DNA from: Streptomyces sp. NBC_01429
GTDB lineage: Bacteria; Actinomycetota; Actinomycetes; Streptomycetales; Streptomycetaceae
NCBI RefSeq assembly: GCF_036231945.1
Contig: NZ_CP109599.1
Coordinates: 2,698,501 to 2,762,500, forward strand
Direction of reading: 5' to 3'
Length of the DNA: 64,000 nt
Shown here: positions 31,940 through 40,840 of the stretch, piece after piece
How the letters are laid out: the number at the start of each line of letters is the position of its first letter
How positions within the stretch are numbered: position 1 is the stretch's first letter
Notes under the pieces: model-generated
Database searches by the model: none
What the model saw: only the letters and a program-made list of their open reading frames with translations
Told to the model about the DNA's origin: nothing
Translations under genes and position numbers: made by a program

Positions 31940-32653
31940 ATGAACCCTGCCGCGTCCGATCCGCCCGCGAACGCCCCGCAGTCCGAAGGGGGGCCGGTCG
32001 AGATCCAGCTGCCGAGCCCGGTCAAGCCGAAACTGCGCGGCTGGCTGCACGCGGGCATGTTCCCCGCCGTACTGATCGCGGGGGTGGCCCTGATCATCCT
32101 GACGGACTCCACCCGCGCCCGGATCGCCTGCGGGATCTACGTCCTGACGGCCTGCCTGCTCTTCGGCGTCAGCGCCGTCTACCACCGCGGGAACTGGGGC
32201 CCGCGCGGCGAGGCCGTGCTGCGCCGACTGGATCACGCCAATATCTTCCTGATCATCGCGGGCACCTACACCCCGCTGACCATGCTGCTGCTCCCCGCCT
32301 CGACCGGCCGCACGCTGCTGTGGGCCGTGTGGGCGGCGGCAGCGGCGGGGATCGCCTTCCGGGTCTTCTGGGTCGGCGCGCCGCGCTGGCTCTACACGCC
32401 CTGCTACATCGCGATGGGCTGGGCGGCCGTCTTCTTCCTGCCCGACTTCATGCGCACCGGCGGGATCGCCGTGCTCGTGCTCGTGATCGTCGGCGGGCTG
32501 CTCTACAGCGCGGGCGGTGTGATCTACGGCCTCAAGCGCCCCAACCCGTCACCTCGGTGGTTCGGTTTCCACGAGGTGTTCCACTCCTTCACCCTGGCCG
32601 CCTTCGTCGTGCACTTCGTCGGTATTTCGCTGGTGGCCTATCAGCACTCCTGA
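31940..32653 (+). CDS. trhA: Hemolysin III / TrhA-family membrane protein
   Basis: 237 residues with seven transmembrane helices. The PAQR/hemolysin III metal-site residues are visible in FGVSAVYHRG, RLDHANIFLIIAGTYTP and GFHEVFHSFTLAAFVVHF. Bacterial TrhA proteins have been linked to membrane lipid homeostasis, and some homologues lyse cells. The N-terminal 30 residues are cytosolic and Pro/Ser-rich. A palindrome sits immediately upstream. Confidence 0.88.
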   Translation: MNPAASDPPANAPQSEGGPVEIQLPSPVKPKLRGWLHAGMFPAVLIAGVALIILTDSTRARIACGIYVLTACLLFGVSAVYHRGNWGPRGEAVLRRLDHANIFLIIAGTYTPLTMLLLPASTGRTLLWAVWAAAAAGIAFRVFWVGAPRWLYTPCYIAMGWAAVFFLPDFMRTGGIAVLVLVIVGGLLYSAGGVIYGLKRPNPSPRWFGFHEVFHSFTLAAFVVHFVGISLVAYQHS

Positions 32654-33010
32654 GGCACGGGGGTCTGAAGCGCGAGGGTCCGCGGGACCGGGGTCCGATG
32701 TACCGGGGTCCCTACGGCCGTCACGGGCCGGATCGACCCCGTGGTCCGCTCCGGCCCCTTGCTCCACTTCGTCCCCGCCGTTCCCGCCGTTCCCACGGCT
32801 CCCACCGCTCCCCCGGCCGCGGTTGCCTCGCCAGTCAGGCGAGCGCAGCCGCGGCCTCGTTCGTGGCCGCGACGCCAGGGTCACCCGCCAGGTCCCGACC
32901 GCGACCACCATGACGACCACGGCCCCGACCGCCGGCTCACCCCCCAGCAGGAATCCCGCGACGCACAGCGCCGCCACGGCCACGACCAGCGCGTGGATGA
33001 CATTCCCCAT
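32549..33010 (-). CDS. Small membrane protein, C-terminus uncertain
   Basis: 153 residues from ATG 33010 with GGAGGGAGG upstream. Two helices occupy residues 3-40 (VIHALVVAVAALCVAGFLLG and AVVVMVVAVGTW), followed by a basic, then Gly/Asp/Pro-rich disordered tail. The frame runs 105 nt into the convergent trhA 3' end, which is unusual. A frameshift or an earlier natural end is possible. Start and membrane region look real. Confidence 0.5.
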   Translation of the reverse strand: MGNVIHALVVAVAALCVAGFLLGGEPAVGAVVVMVVAVGTWRVTLASRPRTRPRLRSPDWRGNRGRGSGGSRGNGGNGGDEVEQGAGADHGVDPARDGRRDPGTSDPGPADPRASDPRASGVLIGHQRNTDEVHDEGGQGEGVEHLVETEPPR

Positions 33011-33178
33011 CCCGGCCTCCCTCCGCACGGGCGCGCCTTCACGGATTGTCCGCCCCTTGACCACACATCGTCACATGTCGTGCGCGCAAATCAAGAGGGC
33101 GTCCTCGTGCGGGAGGGCACATCGGGACGTACGGGGGCGCAAAGCCCGGGCACGCCCACGCACACCCACGCACGCCCG

Positions 33179-33976
33179 TCACGCGTTGGCGGGGAGGGCG
33201 AGTACGAGAGCGGACTCGTTCTCCGGGAGGTACCGCACGCTCACGACACACCCCACCTGCACCTGCCGCACGAAGCGCGGCGGCAGGTACTTCTCGACGC
33301 CGGTGGTGTACATGGAGCCGTCGGGACGGGTGACGGCCAGGCCGATCACCAGCTTCGGGTTGCCGCCGCGCATCTCGCCCTGGACATCGAGGGAGCGCAC
33401 CACCGCCTGGGCGGCCACACCGCGCTCGGCGATCTCCAGGTTCTCCCTCGTCGTGACGCCCTGCCGGACCATCGCCTCGTTCAGCGCCCCCTGGGCGCCG
33501 ACGACGTCACCGGACAGGTCCAGCTCGACCTTGTCCGTACGGCCCGGGAGGTAGCGCACCGGGAACACGGCGCCGGGGCGCACCAGGGGCAGGTCGGTCA
33601 CCGGGACGACCATCCTGGCGTACGAGGCGAAGGAGGTGCCGTCCGCGCGCTGCACCATCAGCTCCACCCGCAGCTCGGGCTGGTCGTTGAGCGTCATCCC
33701 GGTGGCACGGCTGCCGGTGACGGTCCCCACGCCCAACGGGGCGGAGCGGAACGCCGCCGTGTTGCGGCCGGAGAGCGCCGACATCACGCTGTCGCGGGTG
33801 AACGCGAGCGCGATCGGGACCAGGGTGAACGCGAGGATCGGCGCGATCATCTGCGGACCGACCCAGGCGAGGAACTCGAAGCCGTCGTCCACCGGAGTGG
33901 TGAGCCCGTACCAGAGGTAGTGGCCGACCGAGCCGAAGAGGAAGAGCAGGGCAGCGACGCGGATGAGCTTCTTCAT
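33179..33976 (-). CDS. Membrane protein with two tandem beta domains
   Basis: 265 residues. Two N-terminal helices (about 6-24 and 40-60) precede two homologous cytosolic or external domains. Each carries a P-x-F-V-R/V-G-x-V-V-x-VRYLP signature (AVFPVRYLPGRTDKVEL and CVVSVRYLPENESALVL), as in DUF3592-like proteins. Internal duplication is evident. No enzyme motifs. Its role is unknown. Confidence 0.7.
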   Translation of the reverse strand: MKKLIRVAALLFLFGSVGHYLWYGLTTPVDDGFEFLAWVGPQMIAPILAFTLVPIALAFTRDSVMSALSGRNTAAFRSAPLGVGTVTGSRATGMTLNDQPELRVELMVQRADGTSFASYARMVVPVTDLPLVRPGAVFPVRYLPGRTDKVELDLSGDVVGAQGALNEAMVRQGVTTRENLEIAERGVAAQAVVRSLDVQGEMRGGNPKLVIGLAVTRPDGSMYTTGVEKYLPPRFVRQVQVGCVVSVRYLPENESALVLALPANA

Positions 33977-34162
33977 GTTCCTTTTCCGTCCTTCCCGAGG
34001 GGGCCTTCGCCGTTGCCGACCGGCCGATACGGGGACAGTACGAGCGCCGTACCGCCTACCAGTCCCAGGTTCGGCGCCCCGGGGTCCGGCTTTGCCCCCG
34101 AGGCCCGGCTATGACTACGGGGCCCGGCTACAGCCACGGGGCCCGGCTATAACCTGAGGCCC

Positions 34163-35680
34163 ATGCGGACCGGGACCGGGACAGAAGCGCGGACCTCCGG
34201 GGCGGGCGCGCCGCCGCGCGCCGTCCGGCCGCGCGCCATGGTGATGGACGAGGTGTGGCGGCGGCTCGACGGGGTCGGCCCGCTGAGCGGCCCCCAGGGC
34301 GGCCCGCTCAGCCGTACGGTCAAGCTCGTCCTCGACCCGCTGGTGATCCGGCCCGTCCTCCACCCGCAGTGCGCGGGCCCGCTCGTGACGGCGGACGGCG
34401 CGGCGCTGCTGGCCACGCTGATGACGGCGGCGGGGGACACGCTGCGCGCGACGGCCGCCTGGTTCACGCTGCTCAAGCAGGTGCGCCGGGGGCTGCGGAT
34501 CACCGAGGGCCATCCGCAGGACCTGTACTTCCAGCTCTGCTTCGAACTGGCCACCACCCTCGGACCGCCCGACCCCGCGACCGGCCGGGCGACCGCCGAG
34601 GAGGCGGTGCGGCAGGTACACGACGCCGCCCGGGGCCGTACCACCCAGGCGCTGAGGGAGTACGTGACGGACCCCGCGCACGCGGCGGGGCTCACCGAGG
34701 CGCTCGCTGCGGCCTGGGCTGACCGGCGGGTGCGGGAGGCGGCCGGGGACGCGGCGGGCACGGCCGCCAACGGGGGCGCGGCGGACACGGGCAACGCGGC
34801 CAACAGAGGCGCGGCGGGCGGGGCTCTCGTGCGGGAGGTGCTGGACGCGTGCGCACCGCGCGCCGGTGGGGGCCGCCGGGACGACGGCGAGCGGGCGCTC
34901 GGGCGGCTGGTCGTGGACGGTGCCGGTACGGCGGCCGGGCTGGCCCTGTGGGACGGCGGGCCGGCGGCCACCGGGACGACGCCCGGCTTGCCTGGACCCG
35001 GCCTGCCGTCGGCCCGGGAGCTGGGACTGACGGAGCGTCCCGTGCCGGCCGGGCCCCGGCTGGGCGGCGGGGCCGTCTCCACGTCGGCGCTCGGGGCGCC
35101 GTTCGACCGTACGGTGCACGAGCGGATCTTCACCGTGTTGCAGACCTCGAACGACCGGGCCGCGCTCGCCCCCGTCCCGGAACTGGTCCTCCGGGAGATC
35201 GGGCGGAGCTGCGCGCCCTGGGCGCTCGCGGACGAGTCGCTGCGCGTCGCCGCCACGGTGGGCGCGCGACTCGCGTTGGGGCTGAGCCCGTTGGGGGGCG
35301 GGCCGTTGGAGGTCAGCCCGTTGGGCGCGGCGTACGAGGAGGAGTCGGCGGCGGGGACGGAGGCACACCGTACGGTCAACAGCCGCTGGCGGCGCGAGGC
35401 TTACGTGCTGCGGGCGCGGCGTCTGGCGGTGGATCCGGGCGGCGTGCGCGAGGGGCCGCTCGCGCGGATCGCCGAGGATCTGCGGACCCCGTGGCGGGCG
35501 TATCTGCGGCGGCTGTGGGTGCGGCTGCACGGGCGCGACGTACGGGAGGCGCCGATAGGGCGCGTCGACGAGCTGTGGGACGTGCTGGACGGGGTGGCCC
35601 GCTCGGTGATCCTGGACCACCGGGGCCGAGTGCGGCAGGCGCTCAGCGCGCTGCCCGTCGGTGGGGGGACGGGCTCATGA
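34163..35680 (+). CDS. First gene of the CHAT operon, unknown protein
   Basis: 505 residues from ATG 34163; an ATG at 34238 (MVMDEVW) is an alternative. No family recognised. Predicted mostly helical, with a low-complexity Gly/Ala/Asn segment near 195-220 and a C-terminal region RTPWRAYLRRLWVRLHGRDV followed by GRVDELWDVLDGVARSV. The stop overlaps the next ATG (ATGA at 35677). Its only functional clue is tight coupling to the TPR and CHAT genes, which suggests a sensor, adaptor or substrate. Confidence 0.75.
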   Translation: MRTGTGTEARTSGAGAPPRAVRPRAMVMDEVWRRLDGVGPLSGPQGGPLSRTVKLVLDPLVIRPVLHPQCAGPLVTADGAALLATLMTAAGDTLRATAAWFTLLKQVRRGLRITEGHPQDLYFQLCFELATTLGPPDPATGRATAEEAVRQVHDAARGRTTQALREYVTDPAHAAGLTEALAAAWADRRVREAAGDAAGTAANGGAADTGNAANRGAAGGALVREVLDACAPRAGGGRRDDGERALGRLVVDGAGTAAGLALWDGGPAATGTTPGLPGPGLPSARELGLTERPVPAGPRLGGGAVSTSALGAPFDRTVHERIFTVLQTSNDRAALAPVPELVLREIGRSCAPWALADESLRVAATVGARLALGLSPLGGGPLEVSPLGAAYEEESAAGTEAHRTVNSRWRREAYVLRARRLAVDPGGVREGPLARIAEDLRTPWRAYLRRLWVRLHGRDVREAPIGRVDELWDVLDGVARSVILDHRGRVRQALSALPVGGGTGS

Positions 35681-36903
35681 ACGGCACCGTACGGATCGAG
35701 CGCGTGGAGGACGGTCACCTCCTCTACGCCGTCACTCCCCTCGACACGCTTGCGGGAGGCACGGGCGGTACCGGCGGTACGGGCGGTACGGGCGGTACGG
35801 GCGGTACGGGCGGTACGGGCGGTACGGGCGGTACGGGCCCGAGCGTCCTGGACGCGGCGCCGGGTGTGGACGTAGCCGTGCTGGAGGTGGCGGGCGGCCA
35901 TCTGGCCTGGAGCGTGCTGGCGCTGGAGGCCGCGCCGGTGGCGGTGCTCGACGACCCGGCGCGGGCGCAGGACTGGCTGTGGGCCGTGTACGGCGAAGAC
36001 GTCGCGATCGCCCTGGCCGGCCTTGTCTCCGGTACGGACTCCACGGACCGCCTCGTCGTGGGTTCCTCCCCCGCCCTGCCCCAACTGCTTTCGAGCGCGC
36101 GGCGGCTGGCGTTCGCGCACTGGGCGGCGCGGTGGTGGCCGGCGTCGTTGATCGATGCCGTACCGCCGCTGGACGAAGGCGTGTTGGAGGAGGAGACCGG
36201 CGAACTGACCGAGGAGTGCGACCTGCTCCTCGGCGCCGACACATGGGACGAGGACGGGCACGGGGAGGGGTACGAGTACGGGGAGGGCGCCGCCCCCTCC
36301 CACCACCGCCCGCACACCGCGCCCCGCGCCACCGACTACGCGCTCGCCGCCGGTCCATCGACGGCAACGGGAACGGGTTCGGGGACGAGTTCGGAGGCGG
36401 GGGCGGGGGCGACGGCCGAGGCGGACGCGCTGACACTCGCGCGCGGTACGGGCGGCTCCGACTGGCGCCGCTACCCGCCGGGACTGATCGACGCCTCCGA
36501 GCATGCCGTGTCCTGGGAGGTCGTACGGGCGGCGGCGCGCACCACCGTCACGGTCCGGGCCGTCGCCGCCCCGGGACCGGCCTCCCTCGACCCGGGACTG
36601 ACACCCCGGGCGACGGTCGGCGGAGCCGCCGACCCCCTGGACGTCGGCCTGCGGCTGGTGGACGACCTGTGGCTCGGCAGCGCCGGGCTGCCGGACGTAC
36701 GGACCGGGGAACTGACCGTCGACATCCACCTCCCCGGCTTCGGCACACCGCCACGGACGCCGCACGAGGACCGGTCGGCGCAGCAGGCCGTACGGGCCCG
36801 GGTACGGGACTTCGTACGGAACCGGCTCGCCGGAGCGCCCACCTCCGCCCCGCTGCTGCGCGCCGAGATCGTGGCGGCGGCCGACGACGAATCGGACTTC
36901 TGA
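35677..36903 (+). CDS. Second gene of the CHAT operon, unknown protein with GGT repeat
   Basis: 408 residues. An N-terminal strand-rich segment is interrupted by nine Gly-Gly-Thr triplets (residues about 27-54), followed by VDVAVLEVAGGHLAWSVL and a helical part containing DPARAQDWLWAVYGEDV. A disordered Glu/Gly/Thr-rich linker (about 180-245) leads to a second folded region with YPPGLIDASEHAVSWEV and DVGLRLVDDLWLGSAG. No known family. It overlaps the preceding and following genes, so strict co-production is likely. Confidence 0.75.
   Translation: MNGTVRIERVEDGHLLYAVTPLDTLAGGTGGTGGTGGTGGTGGTGGTGGTGGTGPSVLDAAPGVDVAVLEVAGGHLAWSVLALEAAPVAVLDDPARAQDWLWAVYGEDVAIALAGLVSGTDSTDRLVVGSSPALPQLLSSARRLAFAHWAARWWPASLIDAVPPLDEGVLEEETGELTEECDLLLGADTWDEDGHGEGYEYGEGAAPSHHRPHTAPRATDYALAAGPSTATGTGSGTSSEAGAGATAEADALTLARGTGGSDWRRYPPGLIDASEHAVSWEVVRAAARTTVTVRAVAAPGPASLDPGLTPRATVGGAADPLDVGLRLVDDLWLGSAGLPDVRTGELTVDIHLPGFGTPPRTPHEDRSAQQAVRARVRDFVRNRLAGAPTSAPLLRAEIVAAADDESDF
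35755..35838 (+). repeat. 9-bp coding microsatellite (GGCGGTACG)n
   Basis: Nine near-perfect 9-bp units encode Gly-Gly-Thr. Slippage would lengthen or shorten the linker without changing frame. Confidence 0.9.
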
Positions 36904-38594
36904 TGGACGAGCATCTGATGGACGAGCTTCTGGTGGACGAGGCGATCGCGCGGGTCTCCGCCCTCGTGGACGCGGGCTGCGAAGCTTTTCTCCGAGGTGA
37001 ATTCCCGTCCGCACAAGGGCTGTTCGACCAGGCGGTGACAGCGGCGGACCATATCGAAGCGCCGCCGCATCACCCCGACGTACTCGCCGTACGAGCCCAG
37101 GCCCTGATCAACCGGGCGACCACCGCCGACCGGATGGGCGACCACCCGGCGGCGGTCGCGTCGTTCCGCGCGGCGCTCGCCCTGTGCGAGCCGCTGCCCG
37201 AACCGGCCGGCCCGGTCCTGCGCGCCTCCGCCCTGGTCAATCTCTCCCAAGCCCTGCTCCACACAGGCGACTTCGACGGCGGCCGGGGCGCCCTGGAGGA
37301 GGCCCGCGCGCTGCTCATCGCGCCGGACGGCGGAGCCCCGCCGCCGGGTTCCGACACCGCCGATCTGCTGATCGGCTGCCTCGTCGCCCTCACCGAGCTG
37401 ACGGTCCAGCGCGAAAGATGGTCACGGGCATATGAGTTGGCGACCGAGTCGCTCGATGTCGTGCTTCGGCACCGTCCGGAGCTGGCCGGGCGCCCGCTGA
37501 TGAATCTGTCCGCCATCGCGCTGGCCACCGGACGGCTCGCGCTGGCGGAGGACTTCGCCCACCAGGCGCTCACCGCCTTCCAGGAATCCGGCACGCCCGC
37601 CGGAACCGCCGAGGCCCAACAGGCCCTGGCCCAGCTGTATCTGCGCTCCGGCCGGACGGACGAGGCGCGCTCCCTGCTCGACGCCGCCCAAGCCTTCTTC
37701 GAGCGGGCGGGCATGAGTCACCAGTGCGGCATCGGTCTGGATCTGCTCGGACTGCTGGCCGCGCTGGAAGCCGACCACGCGCGCGCCGCCGAGCTGTACG
37801 TACGGGGGCTGGACCGGTTCGAGAAGTCCGGCGCCCCGGTCGCGGCGGCGGAGGTACGGGTACGGCTGGCCGCCGCGCTGCACGCGGCCGGGCTGCACGG
37901 GGAGAGCGAAGGCCAACTGGCGCTCGCACAAGCCGCGTTCGCCGCGAGCGGGCTCGGGCTGCGGCGGGCCCAGACCGACTACTTCCACGCCGCGCTGCTG
38001 GAGAACCGGCTGCTGAGCGCGCCCGCCCCCGGCCCTGACTCCGCCGCCGCCCTGCTGGGGAGGGCCGTCGCGCTGGCCGTACCCGCCGCGCTCGCGATCG
38101 ACGCCGTACGGTTCACGCTCGCCAACGGCTCCCAGCGCGAGCGGTGGCACCAGGAGATCGCGGCGCCCGCGATGCGGCTGGCGTTCCGGCTCGCCGCGCG
38201 GGCGGGGGCGGGCGCGCTCGTCAGTCAGCTGATCGAGTCGCAGTGCGCGGGCACCCCCCTCGTGGGCGGCCCGGCGGGAGGAGACGGCCCGGCGGAAGAC
38301 GGCGCGGCGCTCGAACCGCCGCGCTTCCTGGAGCCGTTGACTTTCCCGAACCGCGCCCCGGACCCCGCACCGGCCCCCGCACCGAACTCCGCACCGGACG
38401 CCCCCTCCACCGACACCTTCCGGCTCGGCGCGGCCCTCGCCGATGTCGCGGCCGACGCGGGTCTGCTGGTCGCCCCGCCGCCCCGGCTGGTCCTGGACCG
38501 GACGGGCGCGGTGGCGCTGGAGCCGTACATCGCCGAGGCCGAGACCAGGTACGGCGGCCGGATACGCGACGCACGGAAGGTGCGGACCTGGTGA
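36903..38594 (+). CDS. TPR-repeat protein of the CHAT operon
   Basis: 563 residues from ATG 36903, sharing one base with the upstream stop. At least eight TPR-like helix pairs span residues 20-400, for example ALINRATTADRMGDHPAAVASF, ALVNLSQALLHTGDFDGG and ALAQLYLRSGRTDEARSLL. A Pro-rich linker follows at 450-500, then a C-terminal LGAALADVAADAGLLVAPPP segment. TPR superhelices bind peptides and are the usual partner of CHAT proteases. The GTG of the CHAT gene overlaps its stop. Confidence 0.85.
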   Translation: MDEHLMDELLVDEAIARVSALVDAGCEAFLRGEFPSAQGLFDQAVTAADHIEAPPHHPDVLAVRAQALINRATTADRMGDHPAAVASFRAALALCEPLPEPAGPVLRASALVNLSQALLHTGDFDGGRGALEEARALLIAPDGGAPPPGSDTADLLIGCLVALTELTVQRERWSRAYELATESLDVVLRHRPELAGRPLMNLSAIALATGRLALAEDFAHQALTAFQESGTPAGTAEAQQALAQLYLRSGRTDEARSLLDAAQAFFERAGMSHQCGIGLDLLGLLAALEADHARAAELYVRGLDRFEKSGAPVAAAEVRVRLAAALHAAGLHGESEGQLALAQAAFAASGLGLRRAQTDYFHAALLENRLLSAPAPGPDSAAALLGRAVALAVPAALAIDAVRFTLANGSQRERWHQEIAAPAMRLAFRLAARAGAGALVSQLIESQCAGTPLVGGPAGGDGPAEDGAALEPPRFLEPLTFPNRAPDPAPAPAPNSAPDAPSTDTFRLGAALADVAADAGLLVAPPPRLVLDRTGAVALEPYIAEAETRYGGRIRDARKVRTW

Positions 38595-39871
38595 GCGACG
38601 TTCCCACGGCCCTGGTCAGAATGGCCGACGCCGGAGACCTCTACATCTCCTGGCGCTGGACCCACGACCTCGCGGCGACGGGCGTCGGACGCGTCCCGCG
38701 CGACCAACTCGACCGCGCGCTGGCTGCGTTGGGCGCCGCGCTCCCCGGCCCCTCGCCCGCGCTCGGCCAGGCGCTGACCACCGGGGCCCTCGCCTCCTAC
38801 GAGAGCGAACTCGCCCTCGCCGAGCTGCTGTCGCGCACCCTCCTCCCGTACGGCCTCGCCAAGCAGCTGTACGAGCTGTACCAGCGCGGCGTCCGTCCCC
38901 ATCTGCGCATCCAGCCGTCGCCCCGTACCGCGCAGGTCCCGTGGGAACTGCTGGCGCCCGACCCCGGCGTGCGGCTGGTGGAGATCGCGGACCTCAGCCT
39001 GCTGGCGCAGGCGAGCATCGCCCACGCCCCCGGCAGGCCGTCGCGCCCGTGGGCCGCGACCAGGCGGCTGCCGGTGGTCGGCGTCCTCGATCCGCGCGTG
39101 CCGGGATTCCGGGCGGACTCCGCCCTCGGCTCGGTGCTGGGACGGATCGGGCCCGAGGCGCCGGTCGCGCGGCTGGTCTCGGCGTACACGGCCGAGAACC
39201 GCTGGCGGCCCGCCGTAGCCGATCCGGTCGACGCGTTCCGCCGCACCGACCTCGACCGCGAATGGCTCGGCACGGCACTGCGGGAGGGCGCGAGCCGGCT
39301 GCTGTACGTGGGCCATGTGACGGCCGCCGCGCCCACCTCGGGGCTCAGCGAGAACGCCCAACTGCACTTGTCCTGCACGGCCGCAACGACCGGCTTCGCG
39401 CCGCCGCTGCGCTCCCACCGTCCGCTGTCCGCGAAGGACCTGCTGCTCGGAACGTACGGACTCGACGCCGCCCACGGCGAGGTGCGCGCCCGATCGGGCG
39501 CGGAGTGCTGGCCCATCCCCAGCCGGGTGGCCCTCATCGCCTGCGAGAGCGGCGGTGACCTGCGGTTCGTCGAGGCGCTCGGGCTGGCCACCGCGATGAT
39601 CCACGGCGGCGCGGAGACCGTCACAGCGGGCCGCTGGACCCTCCCCACGGACCTCGCCTTCCACCACCTCGCGGGCGCCGCCCCGACCTCCCGGCCGCTC
39701 CAGGAGGCGATCCGCGCCATCGACGCGACACACGAGGCGGACGACGCGGTAGCGGCCCACGGCGCCTGGCAGCGGGACCGGCTGGCCGCATGGCGGGAGC
39801 TGCGTACGGTCGACCACTCACCGGTGCTGTGGGGCGCGTTCGCACTGATCAGCACGGTGGGAGCGGCGTGA
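38591..39871 (+). CDS. CHAT-domain (caspase-like) protease
   Basis: 426 residues from GTG 38591. The N-terminal helical part (1-100) is followed by a strand RIQPSPRTAQVPWELLAPD, a frequent entry to CHAT domains. The catalytic dyad is visible: His242 in LLYVGHVTAA and Cys318 in RVALIACESGG, both on the expected strand ends of a caspase-haemoglobinase fold. The C-terminus contains DLAFHHLAGAAPTSRPLQEAI. It is the last gene of a four-gene overlapping operon. CHAT proteases act in defence, cell death or signalling and are activated by TPR partners. The substrate is unknown. Confidence 0.88.
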   Translation: MSDVPTALVRMADAGDLYISWRWTHDLAATGVGRVPRDQLDRALAALGAALPGPSPALGQALTTGALASYESELALAELLSRTLLPYGLAKQLYELYQRGVRPHLRIQPSPRTAQVPWELLAPDPGVRLVEIADLSLLAQASIAHAPGRPSRPWAATRRLPVVGVLDPRVPGFRADSALGSVLGRIGPEAPVARLVSAYTAENRWRPAVADPVDAFRRTDLDREWLGTALREGASRLLYVGHVTAAAPTSGLSENAQLHLSCTAATTGFAPPLRSHRPLSAKDLLLGTYGLDAAHGEVRARSGAECWPIPSRVALIACESGGDLRFVEALGLATAMIHGGAETVTAGRWTLPTDLAFHHLAGAAPTSRPLQEAIRAIDATHEADDAVAAHGAWQRDRLAAWRELRTVDHSPVLWGAFALISTVGAA

Positions 39872-39939
39872 CAACGGCGGTGTGACACACACGGCGGATA
39901 AGGCGGGCGGCCCGTCACCACTCCGCCCCCACCTCCGCA

Positions 39940-40481
39940 CTACTCCACCCCCGGCGCCTGCCGCAGCCGCGCCGTGACCGTCTTCGCGCGCTGGTACTCG
40001 TGCAGCGCCAGTACGCTCAGGTCCGTGCAGTGCCGTGCCCGGAGACGCCCCGGCCGCCGTGCGGCAGCTCCGCCGTCCGGAAGGGGCGGCAGTTGAGCCA
40101 CGTCTCGCCCGCGTTGAGGCGCCCCCACGAGGCACGTCGTACAGCCCGCACGGCGTGCCCGAGGCTGAGCACGATGTGCTCGCCGCCGTGCGCGTGCGGC
40201 GTGAACGCGCTGCCCGGCCCGACGACACCCAGCTTGAACGTGGCGCTGGACGGCCGCTCGGGTGAGGTGTGCGCGTCGCCGACGAGGTAGTGGGCGAACT
40301 GCCCGGCGTCGATGAACCGCAGAAACTCCTCCGGGACCCCAGCTCGCGCGCCCCGTCCCGGTCGGCCCTGAAAGAGAAACCCGGCACCTGACCGTTCCAG
40401 AATCATATCGAACGAATCTCGACCACGCCCCCAATCGAAGAAATCACCCATTCTCGCGAAACCTGTCGAATCCCCCCTCAA
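39940..40481 (-). pseudogene. Frameshifted cupin-fold gene
   Basis: One protein can be followed across three frames: FIDAGQFAHYLVGDAHTSPE then FTPHAHGGEHIVLSLGHAV in the first, CGLYDVPRG in a second, RLNAGETWLNCRPFRTAELP back in the first, and LSVLALHEYQRAKTVTARL to the stop in a third. The HAHGGEH motif with G-x-x-W-x-N is the metal-site pattern of cupins. At least three frameshifts make it inactive. Part of its 5' end overlaps the stop region of the next gene. Confidence 0.7.
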
Positions 40482-40773
40482 TCGCCCGGACGAATTCTTC
40501 TAGACGCAGCTCAAGCTCGGTGACAGAAATCTCTTCGCGTGCGAACAAATACCAAGCTGCAACGAGTTCATCAGTCAAATCGCTCTGCTCAATGAGGAAA
40601 ACAGCCAGATCCTTCCCGTTCAGCAGATTCTTACCTTCGGAAATAACCCAGTTCGCACTCGCCGCATCTGCAGATATACCTCGACCCGCAAGTTCGACCG
40701 CTCGCCAGGAAACCCGTGAATCTCCCGCCACCTTGAGGAGGACATCAAGGGCTTCTGAATTTCTCGCAACCAT
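40444..40773 (-). CDS. Small acidic protein, probable immunity gene of the orphan toxin tip
   Basis: 109 residues from ATG 40773; AGGAATGTG precedes the start. It is helical, acidic and lower in GC than its surroundings. It lies 67 nt after the stop of a toxin-tip fragment on the same strand, the standard place for an immunity gene. No named Imm family recognised. Confidence 0.6.
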   Translation of the reverse strand: MVARNSEALDVLLKVAGDSRVSWRAVELAGRGISADAASANWVISEGKNLLNGKDLAVFLIEQSDLTDELVAAWYLFAREEISVTELELRLEEFVRAIEGGFDRFRENG

Positions 40774-40840
40774 TCACATTCCTTGCAATCGAGACAAAGG
40801 ATCACGATTTTCAACACTAGACCAACAACACCGAACCTAC

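Noticed and set aside
35755..35838. Regular short repeats considered as a CRISPR array.
   Set aside because: 9-bp units without spacers inside a coding frame; no cas genes in the window.
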